A stretch of 64,000 nucleotides of DNA from Gnetum montanum (taxonomy: Eukaryota > Streptophyta > Gnetopsida > Gnetales > Gnetaceae), in the NCBI GenBank assembly GCA_015680685.1, contig MNCI01010074.1:409484-473483 (forward strand). The letters run 5' to 3'. Positions within the stretch are counted from its first letter, which is position 1, and every line of letters starts with the position of its first letter. The notes under the pieces are model-generated. The model was not told the DNA's origin. It worked only from the letters and a program-made list of their open reading frames with translations, and made no database searches. The position numbers and the translations under genes were made by a program. Positions 46,601-56,154 of the stretch are shown in pieces.

Positions 46601-47100
46601 ATCATGTGCCCTTGTTCCTTTTTTAGACACTTTGTGTTTGTTGGTATCAGTACCTAGGTTGTGAACAGTAAAATGAAGGTTTTGATACACAACCCCTTGC
46701 CCAAAGTCAAGGGGAGGAACATCGTTATGTTGGTGACTACCTGAAGCATGTTCATCACCTTCAATTTTGCTTAAAACGTGGGGGGCATCCTTGGACCATT
46801 TTCCCTTCAAAGACTTATGGTGTCTCTCTTGTTGCAAATCCCTTTGATGTTGCACCTCTGTGGGACGATAGTCCCTTGAATCATAGTCTTGCACAACGTA
46901 CTCTACGTGTAAGTGTTGCATGCCTATTCGTGTGAGAGCACGAAGGAGCATACTTGGGACTACACAGTCGGGAGGTAACACTATGTTACCTTCCAAGTCA
47001 CGCCAACATAGCTGTTCGTCTTGATGGAGAATAAAGGTGAAGTCGGGTACATATTCATCAGGATGAATATATACCACATGAAACTGATGAGGAATTGATG
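43641..47100 (-). pseudogene. Element 2 gag (split by a solo LTR)
   Basis: Minus strand. The N-terminal open part, 47077-46364 (237 codons), reads HPDEYVPDFTFILHQDEQLCWRDL and ends in a Ser/Pro- and His/Arg-rich stretch. The capsid part, 46273-45929, has RLDMNNIPRF, WQTLKLFPR and EAESWCRSLE. The solo LTR at 44740-45768 interrupts it after RRTLGTYAQ; GRLSELRSH resumes on the other side. The Lys/Glu-rich part is 44561-44265 and the Pro/Gln-rich tail is 44121-43633. Several shifts are present. Confidence 0.82.
44740..45768 (+). mobile_element. Solo LTR nested in element 2 gag (TSD CTTGG)
   Basis: 1029 bp from TGATGAG to CTCATCA with perfect CTTGG duplications (44735-44739 and 45769-45773). Same family as the element 1 LTR. 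The GATATC pair lies at 44803-44826. It is longer than its relatives because a block containing GAGTACAACTTGATTACGAGCATC is duplicated (about 45107-45145 and 45180-45210). Confidence 0.93.
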
Positions 47101-47298
47101 GATCAATGTCATGTGTATGCTACCATCAATTGCTTCTTGTGTTAATCCTAGGTGATGAAGTGCTTTTGTGTGAAGAAGAAGACATCTTGTCTTGTTCAGT
47201 GTGCAATGTACTATTATCTTTTCCTTAATCAACCCTAAGAGTTCGTTCCAACGATGTGAATGGTTTCCTACGTTCTACTTAGCGCACAAACAACTAAG

Positions 47299-47316
47299 TC
47301 CCCGACAACGGCGCCA
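47299..47316 (-). promoter_or_regulatory. Primer binding site of element 2 (tRNA-Asp)
   Basis: On the minus strand TGGCGCCGTTGTCGGGGA directly follows the 5' LTR. It matches the complement of the tRNA-Asp 3' end at 17 of 18 positions. Confidence 0.88.
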
Positions 47317-47317
47317 A

Positions 47318-48114
47318 TGATGAGCGGCGAGGTACCCCTACACTCAACCATATGAATACGAGCATTTCATGCACAATCCGTTTGAATTCCAAGGACTAAG
47401 TGCCTATGCACCTTTGTGGAATGATAACAGGTTGGTTAATCGTTGTCTTCCCAAACTTGCTTGTATGTCATAGTTGTATGGTTTGAGGCATATGATTTTT
47501 ATGGCTTTTATGTGTTTTATATCCTACGCTAGTAAGGAGGGAGAGAGAGATAACTAAGTAACTTATCTAATTTAACTATTCATTGACTAGGTTCTAATTA
47601 CTTTTAACACCAGTATCCGTTCCCATTCACCGTACACATCCTGAACTAGTGCAATGCTATTGGGATTACCAAACACTAATCGTCATTAGGTTACCAAATG
47701 CCACACGTATGCTTGAAGCAGTCGTACTGAGTGTATTTAACTAAGAGAGTTGTAAGGTGAGAGAGATCATTAATCAACTAGGAAAGCATTAAATAATAAT
47801 TAACGCTAATTAATCTATTTTGTACATTGTAAGGTTTATCATAAAGTTTGTCTTTATTGCCGTACACAAAGTGTGCTCAAGTGCATAATGCTTGAATAAA
47901 GATTTGTTCATTCTATGGCTCCTATTACGGGCACACAAAAATAATTCTAACTCTGGGGGAAAAAATGGCAAGAGTTTGGCTAAGGGACTAACTTTCTAAT
48001 GTGGAAACTAAGGGCACGACCTCTTATTTATAAGCAAGGAGATGGGCTGTGATATCGGGTATCCGACATTGCATGGTTAATCTGATATCGCGGACGCGAT
48101 ATCGTGGTTCATCA
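47318..48114 (-). repeat. 5' LTR of element 2
   Basis: 797 bp on the minus strand. Its U3 (right end) carries the GATATC pair (48082-48105), a further GATATC near 48050 and a TATA box TATAAATAAGAGG at about 48020-48035. Confidence 0.92.
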
Positions 48115-48126
48115 TTAGGAAATTTA

Positions 48127-48270
48127 AGTAAAAATTCAGATTCAGTTTCATTGTTTGATGATATTTGCATTTCTAGCATAAGATCCAAGAGTGTCTTAGG
48201 GGACATAAGTAAAAATTCTTTAGTTTCATTATTTCATGTTACTTGCATTTCTAATAAATCATTCATTAAA
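48127..48270. repeat. Imperfect 82-bp direct duplication
   Basis: Two tandem copies, each starting AAGTAAAAATTC and containing CATTTCTA, at about 48127 and 48209, diverged by indels. No function seen. Confidence 0.65.
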
Positions 48271-48384
48271 GTCATATCAATAGTGGTATGTGGCTTGCTT
48301 TAAAAATCATTGCCAAATGCATTACTCACCTAATGGATGAACCTATATAGATAGGATAAAGGCATTGTGATAATGATTCTTCAT

Positions 48385-48545
48385 AATAATGAGGTGTTAA
48401 CCTAGTGGTAAGATACTTGATTTGGAAGCTCCATGTCATGGGTTCAATTTCAATGTGGTATGGGACTTGATCTTTGGTAACCCAAGTGTAAACTTATATA
48501 AATTTTAGGGTGTATATGTTTCAATTATTTTGGGTTTCAACACCT
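48385..48545 (+). mobile_element. tRNA-derived SINE, copy 3
   Basis: A-box-like AACCTAGTGGTAAGA (from 48399) and B-box-like GGTTCAATTTC (48441-48451), in the layout of the copies near 29.4 and 29.9 kb. The 3' end is not defined; TSDs were not identified. Confidence 0.6.
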
Positions 48546-49213
48546 AATTCACAATCTAAATTATAGGTCTTTAAAAAGTTCTATAAAAGAAATTCTAGAC
48601 AGGGGTATTAAGGCAAAATTTAGTTTTAATTTCATTAAGACACAAGTCTCTAGGTTTAATTTCAATAAGTTTTATTAAAAATTTAACTAATAACATTATA
48701 GGAATTATTAATGATATTATATGATATTATTAAATTTATCTTTTTCTTTTTTTGTTTCAATACATCTTAGAGTAACCTTTTTACTTAATATGATCTTCAT
48801 AGCAAAAACCCTATCTAGGTATTAAGATAGATGTGACCTATTACAAAAGTGTTGTACAAAAATGAAGCAAAAAAAAACACTATTCAGCCTACAATTTCCC
48901 TTTTGAAAAAATGAGTGTAAGTGCATCCTGGAATGACATTAATCCAATCATTTATAAAAGTTCCCAAGGAATATAAATTGATCATCCATGTGTGGAATCC
49001 CATGCCAATTGTGGATAAGTGACCGACAGTTCTGAAAGAACCAAACAAGATAACTTTTCCAGCCAGGAAAGCTAAGTCGGTTACCGGGGTTGGCGTGAAG
49101 TGAGATAAGGGTGGTACCCGTGGAAAAGAACCATTCATTCGCCAAACAACAAGAAAAAAACAATAATCATAAAAAGTGCAACAGCAGCAGCCGTGACGCT
49201 CGGGTATGGCTGG
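48546..49213. other. Downstream region of membrane-protein gene
   Basis: AT-rich sequence that should include the 3' UTR of the minus-strand gene at 49214. No convincing poly(A) signal could be singled out, and no other feature was recognised. Confidence 0.5.
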
Positions 49214-50032
49214 CTACTGGAGTTTGACATGGACGGTCTCCTCAACGGACACGAGAAGAGCCATTCTCCAGAGGCAGAGCACAGCCACGTGGCAACCAGC
49301 AAAGAACCAAAAAAGGAGACCAAAATTGGATCCCAGAGCCACGCACAGCCAGCGGTCACCGGCGGCGCCCAGGACGGCGACGGCGGCGCCGGCGGCGGCC
49401 GCGGCCGCCCACGCGGTCACCCGCAAACACGGGCGCCGCCGCCACGTCCTCCACACAAACACGGGCGCCGCCAGGAACGCGGCCAAGGTGGGCGCCAAGT
49501 ACAGCTGCTCCCGCACCCACTGCGGGCCCACCACGTAAACCGCCAGCACGCCCACATACGCCGCCCACAGAAACCGCGCTCCGCCGTCGCCGTCACCATC
49601 ACGGTCACGCTTAACGAGAGACGCCACCGCGACGGAAACTCCGAAGCATGCCGTGCCGATGACGTCCGCCGCATACGACGCGGCCACCGGCCCGCGGCCG
49701 TCGCCGGAGTGGGGCAACAGACTGTGGTGCAGCAGAGCGCCCACGCACATGAAGGCGTACCATAGCAGGGCTGCCCCCCACGGCCACGCTTGCCGGTGCC
49801 GGCGGAACGTGTGCAGGGCCGCCGGCAACGTCGCCGCCGCTCCCAGCGCGGCCGCCGCGGCCACCGCCGGCCACCGCAGGTCCACGCCGTTTAGGCTGAG
49901 GTGCGGCTCCTGACAAACGGTCTCCGCCATGTGCGCCGGATATAGCGCCCTGAACATGGCACTCAGCCGTGGCTCGCGCTCCACCATGCCCAGCGTCTCC
50001 GGGAAGAATCGTCTCAGGAACTCTGCCGTCAT
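49214..50032 (-). CDS. Intronless seven-helix membrane protein, family not recognised
   Basis: A 272-codon open frame, very GC-rich against AT-rich flanks. The start (MTAEFLRRFFPETLGMVERE) is the first ATG of the frame. After a soluble N-terminus of about 50 residues (with LYPAHMAETVCQEP), seven hydrophobic segments can be placed at about 55-74, 84-107, 116-140, 152-170, 177-194, 206-223 and 231-262. Charged residues kept at helix ends include H102/H103 (ALLHHSLLP), D123 (SYAADVIG) and H258 (FAGCHVA). A His after helix 2, an Asp at helix 3 and a His in the last helix recall the CREST group (ceramidases, PAQR receptors, TMEM8), but this is a weak inference. No neighbouring host gene informs its role. 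The undamaged frame argues for a real, functional gene. Confidence 0.8.
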   Translation of the reverse strand: MTAEFLRRFFPETLGMVEREPRLSAMFRALYPAHMAETVCQEPHLSLNGVDLRWPAVAAAAALGAAATLPAALHTFRRHRQAWPWGAALLWYAFMCVGALLHHSLLPHSGDGRGPVAASYAADVIGTACFGVSVAVASLVKRDRDGDGDGGARFLWAAYVGVLAVYVVGPQWVREQLYLAPTLAAFLAAPVFVWRTWRRRPCLRVTAWAAAAAAGAAVAVLGAAGDRWLCVALGSNFGLLFWFFAGCHVAVLCLWRMALLVSVEETVHVKLQ

Positions 50033-50460
50033 TGTATGTATGTATGCTGTTTTGCTGCTATTCTGCTCTCCTTCTTGGTTATTTATTTATTCTGTTGCGT
50101 CTCCGGCTGCCTGCCTACCGGCTTTGGCTTTATCATTTTACAGCACGTTGGACGTTACTGGTATGGACTGTTTCACTCGGCGTTTTCCATCGCTACAAAA
50201 AGATTAAAGGTGGACTCTACCACAGCCACCGGTGCCTCAAACTCTAAGCAAAATCTAACCTTCAAAGATGTTCAGCCTCTCCATAAAACGTTTCTGGTTG
50301 CTAACAGTCGACATTCATTTTTGCTTGCCCTCGTAGCGGGCCTCAAATCTGGACCTGATTTTTACACCCGTCGGTGCTTTGGATTTATTCGACGGAACAG
50401 ACAATGAGCGAGGAAATCTGGATCGATAAAGGTGCTAAATGTTCTCTCGGCATTATTTGA

Positions 50461-50480
50461 AACAACTTAATTAAGTTGTT
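50461..50480. repeat. Perfect 20-bp palindrome
   Basis: AACAACTTAATTAAGTTGTT reads the same on both strands. It lies about 430 bp upstream of the membrane-protein start codon. Confidence 0.85.
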
Positions 50481-50636
50481 TTTTAAGAACATGGTTTAAC
50501 ACAAGGCCTTGCAGAAGTACGACAAATCTGCTCGGCTGTAAATACACGTCTGTCATCATCATCTCAATGTCATCGTTACCTTACCATATCTTTTTTACTC
50601 TTCCTTCCTTTCAATGGTTTTCCTGGAACACTAAAC

Positions 50637-50709
50637 CATCCAGTGACTACTAAACATTTATTTATTGCATAAAGCATCCAATGACTACTAGACAGTTATC
50701 GCATAAAGC
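50637..50709. repeat. Direct duplication of about 36 bp
   Basis: Two adjacent copies of a block running from CATCCARTGACTACTA to GCATAAAG. Confidence 0.75.
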
Positions 50710-51086
50710 AGGATGAAAGAAATCTAAGCATACAATTTAACTACCATGTACTCAAAGACTTTAATCAAAGATTTTGCGAGTATATTGATTTCTAGTACGT
50801 TCCCAGTTCATCATCAATGACATTACATATTCTATCAATCTTTGAGATCAAAGTTTGATTTAGTTGATGCAACTCTTAATACTACATGACATGTGAATGT
50901 ATCTGCAATGGAGACTCTTACCAAGGCTTCTCTGGTTGAATCCCTTGAATATGAAATAGTTGAGAAGTATTTTATAGTAAAACACAGTAACCAATGTTCT
51001 ATTCTACCGTTCATGTATTTGACTACACTTGCTAGGATCAATGGATGGTGTCATGTTTGCCCTTTGTTACGTGTTTAAATGTTACT

Positions 51087-51100
51087 TGAATGCTTACATG
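51087..51100. repeat. LINE E target-site duplication, left copy
   Basis: TGAATGCTTACATG, identical to 57262-57275, directly next to the T run that is the tail of LINE E. Confidence 0.93.
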
Positions 51101-51439
51101 TTTTTTTTTTTTAGAGAATATTCGGGATTGTATTACTGAAATATAGTACAAGGAATTATAAAAAGTGGGTCAACAGCATTGGCCCATGTGGGGTGTGGTT
51201 ACAACCCAAAATCAACATCAACATCAACATGCCAAACTATGCATCAGTCCGACCACACATCAGTCTTTTTCCTCAAGATGCTCAAAGTTGAAAAAAAATG
51301 GCTAGGGGGGGGCGGGTGTTGGGCAAAAACTGCAACCCCGCTATGGGCTCATTGGTAGCCTATGGCAGACATAGTGTGGTCGCTCTAGCGTATGAAGGAT
51401 GTCTAGCATGTTACGGTGGAGCTTCGTGTTCACAAAACT

Positions 51440-52795
51440 GGTGGTCTATTGGATTCTTTGCATGGTCGATTCTCGTCGGTTCCTATCCGTTGTCGACGTC
51501 CCCCCATCTGAGTGGAAACGTGCCAAGGTCCGATGGATGTGGCGTCTGAGCTCCCCCCAAGTGTTGTCACAGTTGATGCCAAGGATGAGGTATGGACACC
51601 GTCCACCCCTAAGCCATTGGCACGCACTATGCTCATGTGCCTGGTCCAGCTGGCTCTGCCTCTGTGTCTCCTCCTCCTGTTCTCGCTCGCACTGGGCTCG
51701 TTCAGCCTCCTCACGCTCCCTTTGGGCAGTTTCCTCCTGAAGTAACTTGTCTCTCACTTGGGCCCAGATCTTGTCCACTAGTCGGGCTCGGGCTGCATTG
51801 GCCAAGAGGGTTTGTTGTCTAACCCTCTCCTACTCCCTTTCCCGGAACTTTGTTTCCAGCTCAGCCCGGGCTTGTGCAAGGGCTTCGTGCCACTTTGCCT
51901 TCCACTCCTGGCGCTCAGCCTCACGTGTTGCGGCTGCGGCCTCTTGTGCCGCTTGCTGCAGCTCTTGGTCCCTGCTTTCATTGTGCCCTGGGTTTCGGGT
52001 GGCAATGTCTCCGGCTCCACTGTGGGGTTTGGGGGTCTCTGTCCTCGTTGGCTGCGTCTTTTTTGGATGTAGGTCACCGTTGGCTGGGTCTAGAGGCTCT
52101 CCTGGCTGGCCTGAAGGGGTGGACTAGGCGGGGGGCCTTCCCGCAGGGGGGGTGGGTAATCTGCGACTCTAATGGGTTTTGCGCCCCCCCCCCCACTGCC
52201 TCCTGCCATAGGGCTAGGATGAGCCCTGAGTGACGGCCTTGCCTCTGCAGTTGTAGGGTCGTCAAAAAAAATTGGGGCAAGTTAACCCTACGTCTTAACT
52301 TAAGGCATTGGAGGAAGGTAAAGTGGATGCCCTGGAGTTTGGATCTGTTGCTAGACTGGACAAAATATCTGTCCACGAGATCGGCCACTTGGGCCCAGAT
52401 TCGGGGCAGGGAAGATCTGGGCACTTGTTTGCTCTGCATGTGTGGCACCGGCCCATCGAAGAACAGTTCCGTGTCCTATAGCTCATGTGCAGAGGGTAAG
52501 ATGATTTCACCATCGGCCTGGGCCCCTAGACACTTGGCAATCAAAGCTTCTGTGACGATGACCTCTCTCCCCCGAAAGTAGGTATGATTGTTGTGCTAGT
52601 TGGTGAAGAAAGCATCATCTGACAGGTCCGGGTCCCCAACCAACCGTTGTAGGGTGCCTCTCCAGCCGCACTGTTCCACCATTTGCCAGAGCTCTTCCTC
52701 CGCCTAGAATGCAGCGTAGTCAGGTTTGTATGTCAATGTGACATCCATTGTCGCCTCAATCTCTTTCCACACACTTTGAGCCTGGGAAAACACCT
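51440..52795 (-). pseudogene. LINE E third coding module (ORF3): globular domain and coiled coil
   Basis: From about 52790 to 52165 one minus-strand frame holds with three in-frame TAG stops: VWKEIEATMDVTLTYKPDYA, ELWQMVEQCGWRGTLQRL, YFRGREVIVTEALIAKCLG, DRYFVQSSN, GIHFTFLQCLK, VNLPQFF and GLILALWQEA. A long, highly charged segment follows (about 51980-51600; EAERQEWKAKWHEALAQAR, then REREEAERAQCEREQEEE) with heptad-like spacing typical of a coiled coil. It lies after the RT zinc domain and before the poly(A) tail, inside the target-site duplications. The RGREVxVTxxxIxxxLG stretch recalls the domain of putative plant transposon proteins; this is an inference. It may originally have been fused to ORF2 or been a separate frame. 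Confidence 0.75.
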
Positions 52796-52802
52796 GCCAG
52801 CA

Positions 52803-52836
<34 letters not shown>
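52803..52836. repeat. Run of 34 G
   Basis: Uninterrupted G homopolymer on the plus strand within LINE E, between the RT zinc domain and the third module. Further G stretches follow it. It may be real expansion or an assembly artefact. Confidence 0.9.
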
Positions 52837-52837
<1 letters not shown>

Positions 52838-52924
52838 AGGGGGGAAGTCGGTGCTGTTGAAAGACTGTGTGGTTTCTTGTCTTCTACGCTACCCATAAAA
52901 GTAGCGTGGCCTAAGAGTCACCGG

Positions 52925-55846
52925 TGAGGCGTGTTGGGGGTGCTGTTCTTGCAGTTTGCCACATGGCTCGCATGTAGGAGTAGCTGAATGTGAAGTGTTG
53001 TACCATTTCGGGTGTGGCACCACACAAGGGACAGGTGTCGTCCATAATAAGGCCTTATCTGCGTAGAATCGTGCGAACTAGCAGCGTGTCATACCGTATC
53101 AACCATAGGAACATTTTGATTTTCTTGGGGAGCGGCCCCCTCCAAATCTGTCACCAGCCTAGTACCTGTGGGTTCTTTGCTGTCATCAGGCAACGCGGCG
53201 CATGCCCCAACCACCCCTATGTTTGCATTTCACTTGCGTGGTGGCAGAGCATCTGCCAAGGTCTCGAGTCCTGTGCCCCCACCTCCCAAAGACGATATTT
53301 CGCATTCATAACCTGAATCCACTGGGCTGGTTCCCCAAGAGGATGCGTAAATCGGAGTAACAAGCGCTGTTGTCCCATCATGAGCTTGTCTTCAAATTTG
53401 GATATGCCCAGCCCCCCGCGTTACAGGGGCGCGCGACCTGGTCCCAATTTACAAGGTGGATTTTGTCCCCCCCCCCTTTGCCCCCCGTCTAGATGAATCG
53501 TCGAATTTGCATGTTGAGTTTGTTAACAATGGCGTTCAGAGGGGTGGCGATTGCCGCAACAAACCGGGTTACCGCCGTAAGAATCCCCGATGTCACCACT
53601 AATCGCCCCTTTCTAGTCAGGAAATGATTGGCCTAGTGTCCCATCCTTCTTTCAACCTTCTCCAACAACTTACCCCAAGATATGCCCCCCCCCCCCCCCC
53701 CCCCCCACTCGAAGAGTGGGATACCCAAGTAGGTCTCTTTGACCGTTCTGGGCAGAATGTTTAGCACCTGTACGGCTCGGTTCTTAATCTGGGTATCCAC
53801 ATTGATAAAATGGGCCATTGACTTAGCCCTGTTAATCTCCAGTCCTATCTCGTCTGCTAACCTAGACAGTGCAATGTTGATGTGTCGCGCTTGTGGGACC
53901 CCTGCACAACTAAGCAACATTGTATCATTTGCATAGTGTTCAGCTAAGGCCATTAACCCCTGACATCCTACAATAATGTTGCATCAGATCCATAGTGATA
54001 ATGAATATTAGGGGTGAGAGGGGGTCCCCCTGCCGTAATCCCCGCCCAAGTGAGGAAAGACCCCACAGGCGGCCCCCCCACATCAAAGGAGAAACCTGCA
54101 GATGATTGCATGTGGATGCATAGCTGGATAAAACCCAGGTCAAAATCCTTTCGTTGCATAATGGCGGTCAGGGCTTCCTAGCTGATTGTATCGTATGCCT
54201 TGGTGATGTCGAGTTTGAGATAAAGCCCTGGGAAACCCGTTGTTCGGAAAGAATGAAATGCCTCTTGCATGAGAAGAACCTGGTCTTGCAGGGTTTGGCA
54301 TTGCACAAAACCTGTTTGGTTCACTCCCACTAACTTGGGCATTAGCGGTGCCAGCCTATGGACAATCAACTTGGAGAAAACCCGAATCAAAACATTGCAT
54401 ACCCCAATAGGGCGAAAGTGTTCTGGACAGTGCGCCTTTGTTTGCTTTGGGATGCTCACTATTCGAGAACAGATGAGCTCCCTTCGGACCTACCTCTTGG
54501 CCAGCATGAGGTTGAAAGCGTCCAGAATATTGGATCCCACAATATCTAGGAAGGTCTTAAAGAATCCCAGGCTCCAACCATCTGGGTCAGGTGCCTTCCC
54601 TCCTAGCATGTCGCTGATGGTTGCGATGAGTTCCTGCCCTGTAAACGGGGTCAGCAGCCAAACGTTATCCTCCTCGTTTAGCACCTGTGGAATTTGGACC
54701 GATATGGGCTTGGTAGGTTGTTTGGTCCAAATCCTCTCCTAGTACTGTGCCAGCTCCCGAGCGACGCTCTGTGGTTCATCATTTATCCCCCCCTCCCTAG
54801 TGTGTAAACAACGTGGCTGGCTCCATCCTCGTGTCTTCGTGACGACAAAGAAAAAGTTTGTTTGCCTATCCTCCTCTCGGAGCCATCTATTCCATGACTG
54901 TTGTTTCCAGTATGTCTCCTCTTCTAAGTCAAGGCCTTGAAGTTGTCGCAGAATGTTCTAGTCTTCGTCATGTAAGTCTTCCCCAACCCCGTGCTCGTTT
55001 TGAACGAGAATTTATTCTCCACTGGTAGGGCCCGGATAGCCCATTTTAGGCGAAGCAAACCATCTTTGAGGAAGTTCCTGGGGTCTCCCTGGCCCGACTG
55101 GTAGTTTGTCTAGATGTCCTCAACTAATGGCCTCAACCACGGTTTAGCCAACCAGGTTGCCTTGAATCGAAAAGGTTGTGGGGTCCAAGGCCTTTCAAGT
55201 CCGAGTGAACAAACCAAGGATCGATGATCCGAGGCGACCTGTTCCTGCCCCATAACCCTCGTGACCAAGAGGAGGAGGAGGTCGGAACTTATGCAGACTT
55301 GGTCAATTCTAGAGAGGACGCGGTCTAGGCCTTTCCTCCTATTGATCCAGGTGAATTGACAATTCTCAATGGGTAGGTCCACCAGTGAGTGGACCTCCTG
55401 TGCACCCGAAGGGGGGGCATCCCCACCAGACTTCTCCCACGGATGCAGTCTCTGATTGAAGTCTCCAACTATTAGCCATGCTAGGTGGTCTTGTACCAAC
55501 GTCGCTACACGTTCTATCTCCTGCAACCTCTGCTCCCATGTCTACGCCCCATAGAAGTTGGTTAGCCAAACCCCTCGGGATGGGATATGGACTATCATGG
55601 TCCATTGTGAGGAGTCAACTAACGTTATGTCGTAGCGGGTTAAGATAGCAAGACCTCCTGCCTGACCCACGCAAGGGTGCACGTGGGATTTTCAGCCATC
55701 CCAAAGGAGATGGTGTGATTCTGTCGTCTGCAGTTTGGTTTCTTGGAGGCATACGATGTCACAATCTTCATCACGGATAATTCGACTCAGGGTATTTCTT
55801 TTATAGGGTGTACCCTATCCCCTACAATTCCAACTGAAGACCTTCA
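52925..55846 (-). pseudogene. LINE E ORF2 (AP-endonuclease, RT, RT zinc domain)
   Basis: Start MKVFSWNCRG at 55846, then a TAG. Endonuclease motifs: CDIVCLQETKLQ, GDFNQRLHPWEKS, FTWINRRKGLDRVLSRIDQV and VASDHRSLVC (55110-55526 open). RT: FTGQELIATISDMLGGKAPD (about 54600-54660), FRPIGVCN, QTGFVQCQTLQDQ, LKLDITKAYDTIS (about 54178-54220), GLRQGDPLSPLIFIITMDLM (about 53985-54045), the active site YAND (53924-53935, family norm YADD), and EIGLEINRAKS. A 22-residue-long G run (53685-53706) replaces part of the thumb. The zinc-binding end has CPLCGATPEMVQHF at about 53000-53040, with one later Cys changed to Ser. Dead copy. Confidence 0.88.
53685..53706. repeat. Run of 22 C
   Basis: On the minus strand this is a G run inside ORF2, at the site where LINE A encodes WKRQQAW; the coding sequence there is replaced by Gly codons. 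Confidence 0.9.
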
Positions 55847-56085
55847 TGTATGCCCAGATGAGCAACGTTGGTAGACCTTCCGGAGGGTCTTCTGTAAACC
55901 CAAGTCAATGTTTCGTTGAGCTTGTCTAGCCCTGGACAAGCTCTCACTCTGGCATCCAGGGCGGCTCCCCCCCTCCCGTACCGTCGGGCTGTGGCTTGAG
56001 TCCTCGGATGTAAGCTCCTTCTCTGAGGGCTGATGGGACTTGGTGCTCCTGCTAACCACATTAACCCATTTGCCCAGAGGGGGGG

Positions 56086-56154
56086 NNNNNNNNNNNNNNN
56101 NNNNNNNNNNNNNNNNNNNNNNNNNNNNNNNNNNNNNNNNNNNNNNNNNNNNNN
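56086..56154. other. Assembly gap (69 N)
   Basis: A run of N inside LINE E ORF1. The left border is a run of G, so it is probably another homopolymer that was not resolved. Confidence 0.98.

Larger units (their letters stand above)
30029..48114 (-). mobile_element. Athila-like LTR retrotransposon, element 2 (TSD TTAGG), with two nested insertions
   Basis: Both LTRs run from TGATGA to CATCA, and the element is flanked by perfect TTAGG duplications (30024-30028 and 48115-48119). Read on the minus strand: 5' LTR 48114-47318, tRNA-Asp primer site, gag, protease, RT, RNase H, integrase, a 2.2-kb non-coding spacer, polypurine tract and 3' LTR 30772-30029. Removing the nested element 1 and the nested solo LTR leaves about 9.7 kb. 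RT residues (VFMDDFS, VLGHKIS, GIEVDPQKI), the Asp primer site and the long spacer point to the Athila clade. Stops and a changed integrase Asp show that it is inactive. Confidence 0.93.
50033..51086. other. Upstream region of membrane-protein gene
   Basis: Probably holds the promoter of the minus-strand gene. A TATA-like AATAAATAA stretch on the minus strand lies at about 50080-50090, only about 50 nt from the ATG. A perfect 20-bp palindrome is at 50461-50480 and a short direct repeat at 50637-50709. No other gene seen. Confidence 0.4.

Noticed and set aside
49193-49765. 190-codon plus-strand ORF opposite the membrane-protein gene
   Set aside because: Its composition (Arg/His/Pro/Gly-rich) is that of the antisense shadow of a GC-rich gene; no motif supports it.
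51399-52233. Overlapping plus-strand ORFs
   Set aside because: They are shadows of the coiled-coil module on the minus strand of LINE E.
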